DNA of 32,054 nt from Lentisphaerota bacterium (GCA_015061885.1 SUVS01000034.1:1-32054); one strand, 5' to 3'. Positions 16,733-24,184 are shown, counted from the first letter of the stretch. The notes: generated from the sequence alone by a model not told the origin. Numbers and translations are program-made.

Positions 16733-17341
16733 ATGTTGAATGATTCTCTGATTGATGAATTGCAGATTGCGGCGTTGAGCTATCTTGAAGAACATCTGGA
16801 TAAGCGTTATACTTATCACGATGCAACTCACACGCTGGATGTATGCAATGCAGTCAAATTGTTTACAGAAGAATCCCCTCTGCCCCGGGAAACATATTCT
16901 GCCTTGCGGATAGCGGCAATATTCCATGATTTCGGCTATCTGGTTCAGAGCTTTGATAACGAAGCTCTTGCACTGCCTTATCTGGAAGATTTCGGCAACC
17001 GGTTTAAAATTGACAAAGTGCTTTTACAGCATGTCGGAGATCTGATTATGGAAACAACTTTTCCGTACACGCCTTTAACTCCCGCCGGGATGCTTTTGTG
17101 CGATGCGGATATTGAATATATCGGGCGGGATGTATTTTTCCGTCAAGCCGGACTTTTCCGCCGGGAACTTGCCGCCGATAATATTGTTTATACCGATAAA
17201 CAATGGTGGGCCCTGGAAATGGGATTTTTACAGGCAAACACATTTTTCACCCCCGTCTGCCGCCGTTTACGCAACGATGGAAGGTTGAGTAATCTGGCAA
17301 AAGCCCGGAAGTATTTGATTCAGGCAGAAAAAGATTGTTGA
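16733..17341 (+). CDS. HD-domain phosphohydrolase
   Basis: A 202-residue cytosolic HD-superfamily protein, expected to be a metal-dependent phosphohydrolase. The metal-binding motifs are visible: His in 'YHDATHTLDVCNAV' (about residues 29-42), the HD pair in AAIFHDFGY (about 61-69), a following His in 'LLQHVGDLIMETTFP', and the distal Asp in CDADIEYIG. The substrate is unknown; this short form resembles predicted nucleotide or cyclic nucleotide hydrolases rather than RelA/SpoT. A weak AAAGG precedes the ATG. The next gene, a protein kinase, begins 8 nt after the stop, so both are likely cotranscribed, which hints at a signalling role. Confidence 0.83.
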   Translation: MLNDSLIDELQIAALSYLEEHLDKRYTYHDATHTLDVCNAVKLFTEESPLPRETYSALRIAAIFHDFGYLVQSFDNEALALPYLEDFGNRFKIDKVLLQHVGDLIMETTFPYTPLTPAGMLLCDADIEYIGRDVFFRQAGLFRRELAADNIVYTDKQWWALEMGFLQANTFFTPVCRRLRNDGRLSNLAKARKYLIQAEKDC

Positions 17342-17349
17342 GATGATTT

Positions 17350-18351
17350 ATGAACAGAGTAATAAAAAGCTGTACCGGCTATGAAATAATCAAAACGCTT
17401 GCTTCCGGCGGCATGGGAGCAGTTGCCAAAGCCAAACTCAAAGGGGTTGAAGGCTTTGAAAAAATCGTAGCACTGAAAACATTGCTCCCCCGATATGCCA
17501 ATGACGAAGATTTTGTCAGACGCTTTATCTTTGAAGCCAAACTGGTGGCCAATCTGGTGCATGAAAATATTGTGCAGATCTATCAGCTCAACAAAGTGGA
17601 TAATGAATACTTTTTTGTACTGGAATTTGTAGATGGTATTTCGTTATATGACTTTGTGGAATTTCATAAAGTAATTGACAAACGCCTGCCGCGTGAACTG
17701 GCAGTTTTTATTGCTTCGCGGGCGGCGAGAGCTTTGGCTTACGCTCACAGCCGGTGCGATGCCGACGGCAGAGCGTTGAACATTATCCATTGCGATATTT
17801 GTCCGCACAATATACTTATCAATAAAGAGGGTGTACCCAAGCTGACCGACTTCGGCATCGCCCGTGCCGCGACGGTAAAAAACAGCAATACGGTTTCCGG
17901 CAAACTGGCGTTTATGTCGCCGGAGCAATGCGTTTCGCCCCACAGACTGACGGCGGCATCGGATATTTATTCACTTGGGGTGGTGCTTTTTTACATGTTG
18001 AGCAACCATTATACCAGAGATGTCCATGCGGATAAAAATCATATTATCGAACAGATCAAAAGCAACTATGTCAATTACGACGCCCTGCCGGATGATCTGC
18101 CGGATGATCTTTTGGCAATACTCAAACGCATGTTGGCAACCGATCCGGCTGACCGTTACAACAGCAGTGCCGATCTGGCAAGAATTCTGGAGTATTACAT
18201 CTATAAAGACGGCTACGGACCGACCATTGTATCGCTGGCGGAATATATGCGTGAAATCATGCCCGGCAGATTCCTCACCGGTAATAAAAATATAACCGAA
18301 ACCCAAGTTCTCTCTCCCGCAGAACTTGACCGCACCGAAAAAATAAGATGA
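17350..18351 (+). CDS. Hanks-type serine/threonine protein kinase lacking the HRD arginine
   Basis: A 333-residue soluble protein kinase. Kinase subdomains are in order: Gly-rich loop LASGGMGAVAKA (17-28), ATP lysine K43 in VALKTL, helix-C glutamate near E62, catalytic loop IIHCDICPHNILI (145-157), DFGIA (167-171), SPEQ (190-193) and SDIYSLG (204-210). The catalytic Asp (D149) and metal Asn (N154) are intact, but the usual HRD reads HCD, and the usual Lys two residues after the Asp is Cys. It is thus a non-RD kinase, a type normally not switched on by activation-loop phosphorylation. The remaining 60 residues after the kinase fold lack a membrane helix or sensor domain. The stop overlaps the dinB start (ATGA), so kinase and polymerase are translationally coupled. 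Confidence 0.92.
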   Translation: MNRVIKSCTGYEIIKTLASGGMGAVAKAKLKGVEGFEKIVALKTLLPRYANDEDFVRRFIFEAKLVANLVHENIVQIYQLNKVDNEYFFVLEFVDGISLYDFVEFHKVIDKRLPRELAVFIASRAARALAYAHSRCDADGRALNIIHCDICPHNILINKEGVPKLTDFGIARAATVKNSNTVSGKLAFMSPEQCVSPHRLTAASDIYSLGVVLFYMLSNHYTRDVHADKNHIIEQIKSNYVNYDALPDDLPDDLLAILKRMLATDPADRYNSSADLARILEYYIYKDGYGPTIVSLAEYMREIMPGRFLTGNKNITETQVLSPAELDRTEKIR

Positions 18352-19478
18352 GCAATCCAGTAAATGATAACTTGCTGAACCGTAAGATAATCCATATAGA
18401 TATGGATGCTTTTTTCGCTTCAGTCGAACAGCTTGACCACCCCGAATACCGGGGCAAGCCGCTGATCGTGGGCGGCACTCCCGAACAGCGGGGCGTAGTC
18501 AGCACGGCAAGTTATGAGGCACGCAAGTTCGGTATCCACTCTGCCATGCCGGCAAAAACCGCCCGGCGGCTCTGCCCCAACGGTATTTTTGTGGAAGGCA
18601 ACATGCGGCGTTACCGCGAAGTATCGCACACGATACGGGGGATTTTCCGGGAAGTAACGGATGTTATTGAACCGTTATCAATAGATGAAGCATTTCTGGA
18701 TGTAACAATCAACAAACTCAATGAACCGTCAGCCACACGTCTTGCGATGTTTTTACAGCAGAAGATATTGCAGACCACCGGTTTGACCGCCTCCGCAGGC
18801 GTGTCGTTCAACAAATTCCTTGCCAAAATCGCCAGCGATTGGCGGAAACCCGCCGGATTGACCGTTATTACTCCGGCACGGGCGGAGGAGTTTATTTTTC
18901 AGCTTAAAATCGAAAAATTCTACGGTGTAGGCGAAGCCACTGCCAGACAATTCCATAAACTTAATGTAAAAACCGGCAAAGACCTCTATGCCTTGCCGCT
19001 GGAAACACTTGTCAGGTGCTTCGGCAAGATGGGTATATTTTATTACAACATTGTCCGCGGCATAGACTTGCGGCCGGTGGAGCCGCGGGAAAGCCGGAAG
19101 TCGCTGGGGCGGGAAATAACTCTGGCTCAAGACCTTGCCGATATAGTTGCTCTGCGGAAACTACTGCATCAGCTGGCAGTCAAAGTGAGTGCTTTGCTGG
19201 CAAAAGAAAAACTTTCCGGCAGAACGATCACGCTTAAAGTCCGTTACGAAGACTTTTCCACCATAAGCCGCAGTATGACCGTGCCGGAAAGTATCGCCCA
19301 AGCCTCTATGCTGGAAAAAGTCGGTTTGATGCTTCTGGAGCGTACCGAGGCGGGCAAACGCAAGGTAAGGCTGATGGGCTTGAGCGTATCAGGTTTTCCC
19401 GACGGCAGTGCTCCGGAATATATTCAGCTGGAACTGCCGCTGGAGTGGGAAAATATGGTTTGGGTAAATCAATCTTGA
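18348..19478 (+). CDS. dinB: DNA polymerase IV (Y-family translesion polymerase)
   Basis: A 376-residue Y-family polymerase for error-prone bypass of DNA lesions. The palm acidic residues are in 'KIIHIDMDAFFASVEQ' (D18, D20) and SIDEAFLD (D113, E114). F23, the second Phe after DMD, is at the steric-gate position that excludes ribonucleotides. The thumb helix-hairpin-helix is seen in 'FYGVGEATARQFHKLNVKTG', and the little-finger domain follows with 'SLGREITLAQDL'. The C-terminus ends in QLELPL (360-365), a good beta-clamp binding motif. A short N-terminal extension of about 11 residues precedes the conserved core. It is the third gene of the HD-kinase-dinB operon and overlaps the kinase by 4 nt. 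No SOS-box claim is made. Confidence 0.96.
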   Translation: MSNPVNDNLLNRKIIHIDMDAFFASVEQLDHPEYRGKPLIVGGTPEQRGVVSTASYEARKFGIHSAMPAKTARRLCPNGIFVEGNMRRYREVSHTIRGIFREVTDVIEPLSIDEAFLDVTINKLNEPSATRLAMFLQQKILQTTGLTASAGVSFNKFLAKIASDWRKPAGLTVITPARAEEFIFQLKIEKFYGVGEATARQFHKLNVKTGKDLYALPLETLVRCFGKMGIFYYNIVRGIDLRPVEPRESRKSLGREITLAQDLADIVALRKLLHQLAVKVSALLAKEKLSGRTITLKVRYEDFSTISRSMTVPESIAQASMLEKVGLMLLERTEAGKRKVRLMGLSVSGFPDGSAPEYIQLELPLEWENMVWVNQS

Positions 19479-19503
19479 AAAATCCCCGATACGGTGCTAT
19501 ATT
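19475..19503 (+). promoter_or_regulatory. Candidate sigma-70 promoter for the SemiSWEET-like gene
   Basis: TTGAAA (19475-19480) and TATATT (19498-19503) are separated by 17 nt, and an overlapping TATAAT lies at 19503-19508. The -35 overlaps the dinB stop codon. This would start transcription about 50 nt before the ATG at 19561, making the downstream genes independent of dinB. Confidence 0.5.
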
Positions 19504-19560
19504 ATAATGCAAAGTGGTAATTTCAAAAGTCTCAATAATTTAAATTGAAAGGGATCTTTT

Positions 19561-19833
19561 ATGACGATTTTTGAAGCTGTTATGCTCATTTGTTTCGGAG
19601 CCAGCTGGCCGGTTTCCATCTGGAGAACTTACAAGGTCAAAAACCCGGTCGGTAAAAGTACCGGGTTTCTCCTGTTGATAATCATCGGCTATATTGCCGG
19701 GATCATCAATAAGTTCATGGGTACGGTCGATTGGGTACTGGGTTTGTATATACTCAATCTGGTCATGGTGGCCTCCGACCTTATTCTGGTGATCTACTAC
19801 CGCAAGATGCGTGCCGCCGGTAAACTGGTTTGA
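19561..19833 (+). CDS. Small three-helix membrane protein, SemiSWEET/PQ-loop-like
   Basis: A 90-residue protein with three predicted membrane helices (about 4-20, 35-52 and 58-79) and a positively charged end (YYRKMRAAGKLV). The first helix and loop, 'FGASWPVSIWRTYKVKNPVG' then KSTGFL, resemble the PQ-loop/SemiSWEET repeat, in which a Pro in helix 1 is followed by a basic loop and a Ser-starting second helix; here the PQ pair reads WP. SemiSWEETs of this size dimerise to form sugar transporters, but with the altered PQ position the substrate is open. An AAAGGG ribosome-binding site precedes the ATG. The next gene begins 13 nt after its stop. Confidence 0.7.
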   Translation: MTIFEAVMLICFGASWPVSIWRTYKVKNPVGKSTGFLLLIIIGYIAGIINKFMGTVDWVLGLYILNLVMVASDLILVIYYRKMRAAGKLV

Positions 19834-19846
19834 GCAAGCCGGTATC

Positions 19847-20590
19847 ATGCAGAAAGTAAGGGAGCTTTTTCAGGGGGCGGCTCTGACTTTTGAGGGCATA
19901 AAACTTTTCTACCTTGATAAATCACTGTGGAAATATGCCGTTGCACCACTGTTGCCGGTACTTGTGGTCTATCTCTTTCTTGGGTATGCGGCAGTGTGGG
20001 CAGTCAGGGTGTTTTCGGCATATATGAGTGATTTGTGTGCCGAACTGCCGAAGGTTCTGCAATTGTTGGCAACGGCGGCAAGCGGAGCATCATGCCTGAT
20101 CGTATTTTTGATTTTTCTGCTGATCGTAATAGTTTGCACCAGTACGCTTTATGAACTTTTCGGCGGTTTGTTTTTTGACGCCCTGCTGGAGCGTTTTGCC
20201 GGAAATCTCTGTCCGGAAAAACTCCAAAAAAGCAGTTGGCACTTCAATGTACAGGCGATCGTTGACAGTATTTTTTACAGTTCAGGTACGCTGCTGCTGA
20301 TTATCGGATGTTTTATTTTGAGCATGATATTGCCGGTCATCGGACATATTATCGGCATTGTGATTATCAGTTATCGTTTCGGCGTAAGTTATCTTGCCAT
20401 GACCGGTTTTCATTGTGCCGGAACGCTTCGGCAGACCCGGCAGATGGCACGCAGCAGATATATGCTGGTAATGGGTTACGGAGCAAGCATTTATCTGATT
20501 TATCTTTTTCCTTTGGCGGTACTTTTTATGCTGCCGGGAATCATTCTGGGCGGAGTATTGGTCTATAAAAGCATTACAAATAAAACCTGA
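19847..20590 (+). CDS. EI24/CysZ-like multi-pass membrane protein
   Basis: A 247-residue inner-membrane protein with an N-terminal amphipathic segment (VRELFQGAALTFEGIKLFY), a 'SLWKYAVAPLLPVLVVYLFL' helix and three further hydrophobic blocks. This is the layout of the EI24/CysZ family (Etoposide-induced 2.4 domain), whose bacterial member CysZ imports sulfate. The middle 'ELFGGLFFDALLERFAGNL' segment and the late 'LAMTGFHCAGTLRQTRQMAR' with its basic loop also fit that family. I chose the ATG at 19847 rather than the GTG at 19811, which would overlap the preceding gene. No cysteine biosynthesis genes are nearby, so transport of sulfate is only a possibility. Confidence 0.7.
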   Translation: MQKVRELFQGAALTFEGIKLFYLDKSLWKYAVAPLLPVLVVYLFLGYAAVWAVRVFSAYMSDLCAELPKVLQLLATAASGASCLIVFLIFLLIVIVCTSTLYELFGGLFFDALLERFAGNLCPEKLQKSSWHFNVQAIVDSIFYSSGTLLLIIGCFILSMILPVIGHIIGIVIISYRFGVSYLAMTGFHCAGTLRQTRQMARSRYMLVMGYGASIYLIYLFPLAVLFMLPGIILGGVLVYKSITNKT

Positions 20591-20605
20591 AGAAGCTGTA
20601 AACCG

Positions 20606-21427
20606 ATGAACTTTATCAACTGCCACTTATTGCATTGGAGCTACGAAAAACATGCGGTGCCGGAAGTACCGGAGCATGTTCACAGCTATTATCAGATCGA
20701 ATTGTGCGTTCACGGGGCAGTCAGATTTACATCCTCTGCCACCCGGCCGCATCTGCACAGCGGCGATTGGATGCTTATCCCGCCGGGAACCACCCACAGC
20801 ATGATCTACGAAGGCAGGGATCTGGAGTATTATTCATTTAAATTTGAAGTCAACGGTCTGAATGCCCGCATGGACAGCGAACTCTTTTTTCACGCCCGCG
20901 ACCCATTGTCAGACTGGGTGATCGCTTCACTTGCGGCACTGCGGCCGCCGGACAGATATTTGTATATGCCGATAAATGAAAACCGCATAGCTCTGGAGGC
21001 ATTGCTGTTGAGCATGTTTCAGCAGACTCTCATGCCCATAGCCAACCGGAACGGCAAACCCCGGATACTGCGTGATATTTCCGCCATGATCGCCGAAGAA
21101 GGAGCCAAAGTCAATATCCAGCGTGCCGCCGAACAAATGCAGATGAATGTATCGCAGTTGAAATACCGCTGTAAACTGGCGTTGCAAGAATACAGTTCCG
21201 TAACCGGAAAAAAACTCACGCTCAAAGAATATCTTGACCGCGAGCTGATGAAACATATTGACCGCTTGCTGATTTACAGCGATATGCCGCTGGGCGATAT
21301 ATCCAGCCAGACCATGTTCAACAACATCTACACCTTTTCCCGCTTCGTAAAACGCCTGACCGGCGAAACACCTTCGCAACGGCGGAACAAAAGCGGCAAT
21401 GCTGAAATTGAAATCCTGCCGGAGTGA
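20606..21427 (+). CDS. AraC-family transcriptional regulator
   Basis: A 273-residue regulator with an N-terminal cupin (AraC-type ligand-binding) domain and C-terminal HTH domain. The cupin shows 'VPEHVHSYYQIELCVHGAV' and 'SGDWMLIPPGTTHSM', the usual metal/sugar-pocket strands. The DNA-binding part has a first HTH around residues 170-190 (NIQRAAEQMQMNVSQLKYRC), an unusually long intervening segment with 'SSVTGKKLTLKEYLDREL', and a second HTH 'LLIYSDMPLGDISSQTMFNN' followed by FSRFVKRLTGETPSQRR, the recognisable AraC signature end. No effector can be named. It ends the rightward gene run; no glycan gene is directly beside it on this side. Confidence 0.88.
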   Translation: MNFINCHLLHWSYEKHAVPEVPEHVHSYYQIELCVHGAVRFTSSATRPHLHSGDWMLIPPGTTHSMIYEGRDLEYYSFKFEVNGLNARMDSELFFHARDPLSDWVIASLAALRPPDRYLYMPINENRIALEALLLSMFQQTLMPIANRNGKPRILRDISAMIAEEGAKVNIQRAAEQMQMNVSQLKYRCKLALQEYSSVTGKKLTLKEYLDRELMKHIDRLLIYSDMPLGDISSQTMFNNIYTFSRFVKRLTGETPSQRRNKSGNAEIEILPE

Positions 21428-21544
21428 CAAGCACGCAGCAGAGTGCGTGGCGGCCTAACGGAGTATAACGGTAATCAACGGTGGATAACGGAGTTTGTAT
21501 TGCCGCCCAATGCGGTGGCGGGCTTGGCCCGCCTCCCATATTTT

Positions 21545-21592
21545 CCCATACACTCCCATATCCATCGTGCGGCACACTGGTGTTTGCCTTAC
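21545..21592 (+). repeat. Degenerate direct repeat, copy A
   Basis: Starts with cccatacactcccatatc and ends with gtgtttgccttac. Copy B at 22437-22495 has the same start and end, with a 10-nt insertion (tcaaattctc) and a few mismatches. The pair brackets the small W-repeat gene. Confidence 0.6.
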
Positions 21593-21960
21593 GGGCATCG
21601 CATACATTGCCTGTCGCTGACCAAATCTCCGATCGCAGTTTTATTGGCAGAGGGGCAAATCCTGAAAAACTTGATTTTTTTGTAAATTATAATAAATAAT
21701 ATTTGATTTTCGGCGTATTGCAAGATAGATTATAGACAGTCGATAAATCCGTATTACCATAAATAACTTTTTGAGGTAAAAAAACAGAAAATAACTGAAT
21801 AAAAAATTTGACAAACTGATTGCAAAAGTCCATCTCTGAACTGCTACTTCATCATATAGACGGATTCGCACAAAACTTCAGGTCAGTATGTCCATGCTGG
21901 TAAGGCATGGCACATTTCTGATTTAGTGTTTTGTGTGGCGTTGTAGCAGACGCAGAGATG

Positions 21961-21986
21961 GGCACTTTCGGAATGTGCCTTTTTTT
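21961..21986 (+). terminator. Terminator-like hairpin in the leader of the small repeat-protein gene
   Basis: Stem ggcac (21961-21965) and gtgcc (21975-21979) is followed at once by a run of seven T (21980-21986). It ends about 20 nt before the ATG at 22006, so it could act as an attenuator or as the terminator of an upstream small transcript. The stem is only 5 bp (6 with one mismatch), so strength is doubtful. Confidence 0.4.
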
Positions 21987-22005
21987 GTTCTGCGGAGTTG
22001 AAAAG

Positions 22006-22377
22006 ATGGATGAGTTTGCCGGATTGACTGAAGAAGAAATAAAGCGTGTACAGCGATGCTTATGGCTGGAATTCGATTGCCGCGATTCGTGGATAAAAGC
22101 TATACAGTTTTCGCCCAAATTAGCTGCCTACTGCAACTGCTGGCATAATTTCACCACAATGGATTGGGCAAGACTGCTTTCGGACAACATCCAGTTTATC
22201 AACATGGCTCCCTTGCATAAGATGACCTTTGCCGAATGGGTCGTAATATTGAATAAACAACCATCTCTCGCAGACCGCTGCCCGATTTCAGATGAAATGC
22301 CAGATTTCGTCTGGAGCAAAATACAGCAAAAGTACCCGCATCTCAAAAGAAAAACAAAAGCAGACAATTGCAAATAA
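22006..22377 (+). CDS. Small W-repeat protein of unknown function
   Basis: A 123-residue protein with imperfect repeats of about 30-35 residues: 'SWIKAIQFSPKLAAYCNCW', 'DWARLLSDNIQFINMAPLHK', 'EWVVILNKQPSLADRC'. Each unit has Trp, then a hydrophobic pair, then P/N-x-hydrophobic and often Cys. This resembles the W..LL...PxFAxxC helical repeats seen in multi-repeat proteins of some gut bacteria, which is recollection of the pattern rather than a search result. The start at 22006 is set by GGAG 8 nt upstream; the frame is open further upstream (to 21931), but that part would cover the terminator-like hairpin. It has no signal peptide. It is flanked by repeats on both sides, and its base composition is AT-richer than its neighbours, so it is probably an acquired or amplified cassette. 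Confidence 0.65.
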   Translation: MDEFAGLTEEEIKRVQRCLWLEFDCRDSWIKAIQFSPKLAAYCNCWHNFTTMDWARLLSDNIQFINMAPLHKMTFAEWVVILNKQPSLADRCPISDEMPDFVWSKIQQKYPHLKRKTKADNCK

Positions 22378-22436
22378 CAGTTTTCTCTTGCCGCAAAGTA
22401 CTGTTGGCAAGCAACGGAGACGGAAGCGTCCGCCAT

Positions 22437-22495
22437 CCCATACACTCTCAAATTCTCCCATATCTATCGCGGCGGCACACATGTGTTTGCCTTAC
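22437..22495 (+). repeat. Degenerate direct repeat, copy B
   Basis: Partner of copy A at 21545-21592, in the same orientation about 890 nt away. Shared blocks are cccatacactc, ctcccatatc-atcg, gcggcacac and gtgtttgccttac. Confidence 0.6.
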
Positions 22496-22517
22496 AACAC
22501 CATACCGTATGCTATAT

Positions 22518-22744
22518 GCCGCAGATATTGCTATATACTGTCGCGGCAAGCAAAAGTGCGTGCAAGATTCGAGTTTTGCAAGGCGGACAAGTGAGGGAGT
22601 GTACTTGCGTACATGACCGAACGGTTCGCCGCAGATATTGCTCTATACTGTCGCGGCAAGCAAAAGTGCGTGCAAGATTCGAGTTTTGCAAGGCGGACAA
22701 GTGAGGGAGTGTACTTGCGTACATGACCGAACGGTTCGCCGCAG
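22518..22744 (+). repeat. 110-bp tandem duplication
   Basis: Unit 1 (22518-22627) and unit 2 (22628-22737) begin with gccgcagatattgct and differ at a single base (a at 22533, c at 22643). A third unit is started but broken after gccgcag (22738-22744). Within each unit a small hairpin tgtac-ttgc-gtaca is present. All reading frames through it are short and repeat the same peptide, so I take it as non-coding. It fills most of the 507-nt gap 22378-22884. Confidence 0.9.
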
Positions 22745-22779
22745 CAAGGCTCGAATCTTGCCGCAATTTTGCTTGCCAT
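22652..22779. repeat. Inverted partial copy closing the tandem repeat
   Basis: The segment gcaaggctcgaatcttgccg... (22744-22779, ending ttttgcttgcc) is the near reverse complement of the ggcaagcaaaa...gattcgag block of unit 2 (from about 22654). Together they form a large palindrome of roughly 125 nt whose loop is the gtgagggagtgtacttgcgt part. Confidence 0.6.
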
Positions 22780-22783
22780 GTAT

Positions 22784-22812
22784 AAAAAAAACGACCGTCT
22801 GCTGACGGCCGT
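22784..22812 (-). terminator. Intrinsic terminator of the SDR gene
   Basis: On the minus strand the stem ACGGCCGTC (22804-22812) - AGCA - GACGGTCGT (22791-22799) has nine pairs including one G-U, followed by eight T (22784-22791). It lies about 70 nt beyond the stop of the gene at 22885-24021. Confidence 0.85.
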
Positions 22813-22884
22813 GCCCCGCACTCAAACCCTGTTATTCCCCCTTTGAGAAATAGGGTAAGTGCCCTGGATAAGTTTTAAAGGTAA

Positions 22885-24021
22885 TTATTTCTTTTCAGCC
22901 CACACGCTGTCGGGCATGAAGTCGTTGATGAAACTGCGGACTATTTTTTCCAGTCCGGCTTCGCCGAATTCCCAATTGACAAAATCACTGCCGAGGGCAT
23001 CGGTGATGTTCCGCTGATCGAAAGTGATGTTGCTGGCAAAGTAGGGCAGCAAATCGCCGAGGAACTTGCTCATGAGATTGCTTTCGGCACTTTCGGTACC
23101 GTCGGGTTCGCCGACGCTGATCTGCACATTGCTGATTTTGAGAGTATTGCAGATCGCACGCTGGATCTGATAGGTCTGAACCGGACTGTTGCCGGTGCAG
23201 TGATAGGTGCGGTTGCAAACGGGTTTCTGGAACAACGCAGTGATTGCCTGCTGAACATAGTCGATCGGCACAAAATAGACGCGTTCGGAAGCGGCTGTGC
23301 GGAAATGCAACCCCATATCGACCCAGTCAGCGGGATTCAAACCGGCTTTCATGCAGCGGTTCTGCTTGAGTTTGGCAAGAAATTCCACAATACGGTAGAA
23401 AGCCAGCGGACGGCGGACTCTGCCATCGCTCAAACGACCGGTGATGATCGCCGGACGGTACACGCTGAACGGGATGCCGCTGTTGCGGACGAGCATTTCG
23501 GCCTTGAATTTGCTTTCTTCATAAGGATTGTTGAAGCCGCTGTTGAGGGCCTGTTCTTCAGCCGCCAGACCGGAGATCTTGCCGGCAACATAAGCTGTAC
23601 TGACATAATGCAGTTCTTTAACATTCAACAACTGGGAAAGTTTGACTATGTTTACGGTACCATTGTAGTTGATATTGAATGTCTTGCCGGTGGGGTCTTT
23701 GCCCAGATTCACATCGGCGGCACAATGGAAAACGCGGTCAACATCTTTAAGAACATCCAATTTGGCGAGTTCTTCGGGAACAATATCAACAACATCGCCG
23801 TCAATAACTTCCACTGCGGCGAGGACTTTTTCAGTCATTTCCGGACAGCCGTCAAATTCGCACTGTTCACGCAATACTTTGGCAGCACGCTCCGCCGCAG
23901 TACCGCCGCCATTGGAGCGGACAAGGCAGACAAAGCGTTCAGCTGGTTTTTCTTTCAGCAGTGCAACAACAAAAGCACCGCCGACCAATCCGGTTACACC
24001 CGTAAGTAAGATCTTTCCCAT
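22885..24021 (-). CDS. Extended SDR-family NAD(P)-dependent reductase (thioester-reductase-like)
   Basis: A 378-residue cytosolic Rossmann-fold protein of the extended short-chain dehydrogenase type, closest in layout to the NAD_binding_4 / male-sterility thioester reductases. The cofactor loop is 'LLTGVTGLVGGAFVVALLKE' (TGxxGxxG). Next come the Asp-Val strand 'VEVIDGDVVD', 'RVFHCAADVNLG', and the catalytic Ser-Tyr-Lys set in LHYVSTAYVAG (Ser) and NPYEESKFKAEML (Y-x-x-S-K), then 'FSVYRPAIITGRLSDG'. The remaining 150 residues form a substrate cap. These enzymes reduce acyl thioesters or act on sugar nucleotides; no carrier-protein partner is encoded nearby, so the substrate is not known. An AGGA precedes the ATG. 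The gene stands alone, with terminators on both sides. Confidence 0.87.
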   Translation of the reverse strand: MGKILLTGVTGLVGGAFVVALLKEKPAERFVCLVRSNGGGTAAERAAKVLREQCEFDGCPEMTEKVLAAVEVIDGDVVDIVPEELAKLDVLKDVDRVFHCAADVNLGKDPTGKTFNINYNGTVNIVKLSQLLNVKELHYVSTAYVAGKISGLAAEEQALNSGFNNPYEESKFKAEMLVRNSGIPFSVYRPAIITGRLSDGRVRRPLAFYRIVEFLAKLKQNRCMKAGLNPADWVDMGLHFRTAASERVYFVPIDYVQQAITALFQKPVCNRTYHCTGNSPVQTYQIQRAICNTLKISNVQISVGEPDGTESAESNLMSKFLGDLLPYFASNITFDQRNITDALGSDFVNWEFGEAGLEKIVRSFINDFMPDSVWAEKK

Positions 24022-24129
24022 AACAATCCTGTTTTTTATTTTTCAATTATTAAAATACAATTACCTTAATAATATAGCCCCGTTTTCCGGAAAAGGCAAA
24101 TAATCTCTCATTTTATTTCAGAAACCGAC

Positions 24130-24156
24130 AAAAAAACTGCTGCCGGAAAACAGCAG
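24130..24156 (-). terminator. Intrinsic terminator of the glycosidase operon
   Basis: On the minus strand CTGCTG (24151-24156) - 8-nt loop - CAGCAG (24137-24142) is followed by seven T (24130-24136). It lies about 30 nt beyond the stop of the last gene of the operon (24185). Confidence 0.8.
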
Positions 24157-24184
24157 CAGCTTTCAAATATTTTTTGCCGTATAT

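Larger units (their letters stand above)
21428..22005. other. Non-coding, AT-rich leader region of the accessory island
   Basis: No convincing gene is seen in these 578 nt. The stretch starts with a GC-rich palindrome (ggcggg-cttg-cccgcc type, about 21517-21533), includes copy A of a degenerate direct repeat (21545-21592) and turns strongly AT-rich at about 21660-21860. A TTGACA at 21808-21813 has no good -10 at normal spacing. The end forms the leader of the small gene at 22006 and holds a terminator-like hairpin. Confidence 0.5.

Noticed and set aside
22513..22744. CRISPR array
   Set aside because: There are only two long, adjacent 110-bp units with no spacers between short repeats, so it is a tandem duplication.
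22292..22825. Several short frames on both strands across the 110-bp repeat
   Set aside because: They repeat the same peptide in both units, have no ribosome-binding sites and change with the repeat unit, so they are by-products of the repeat.
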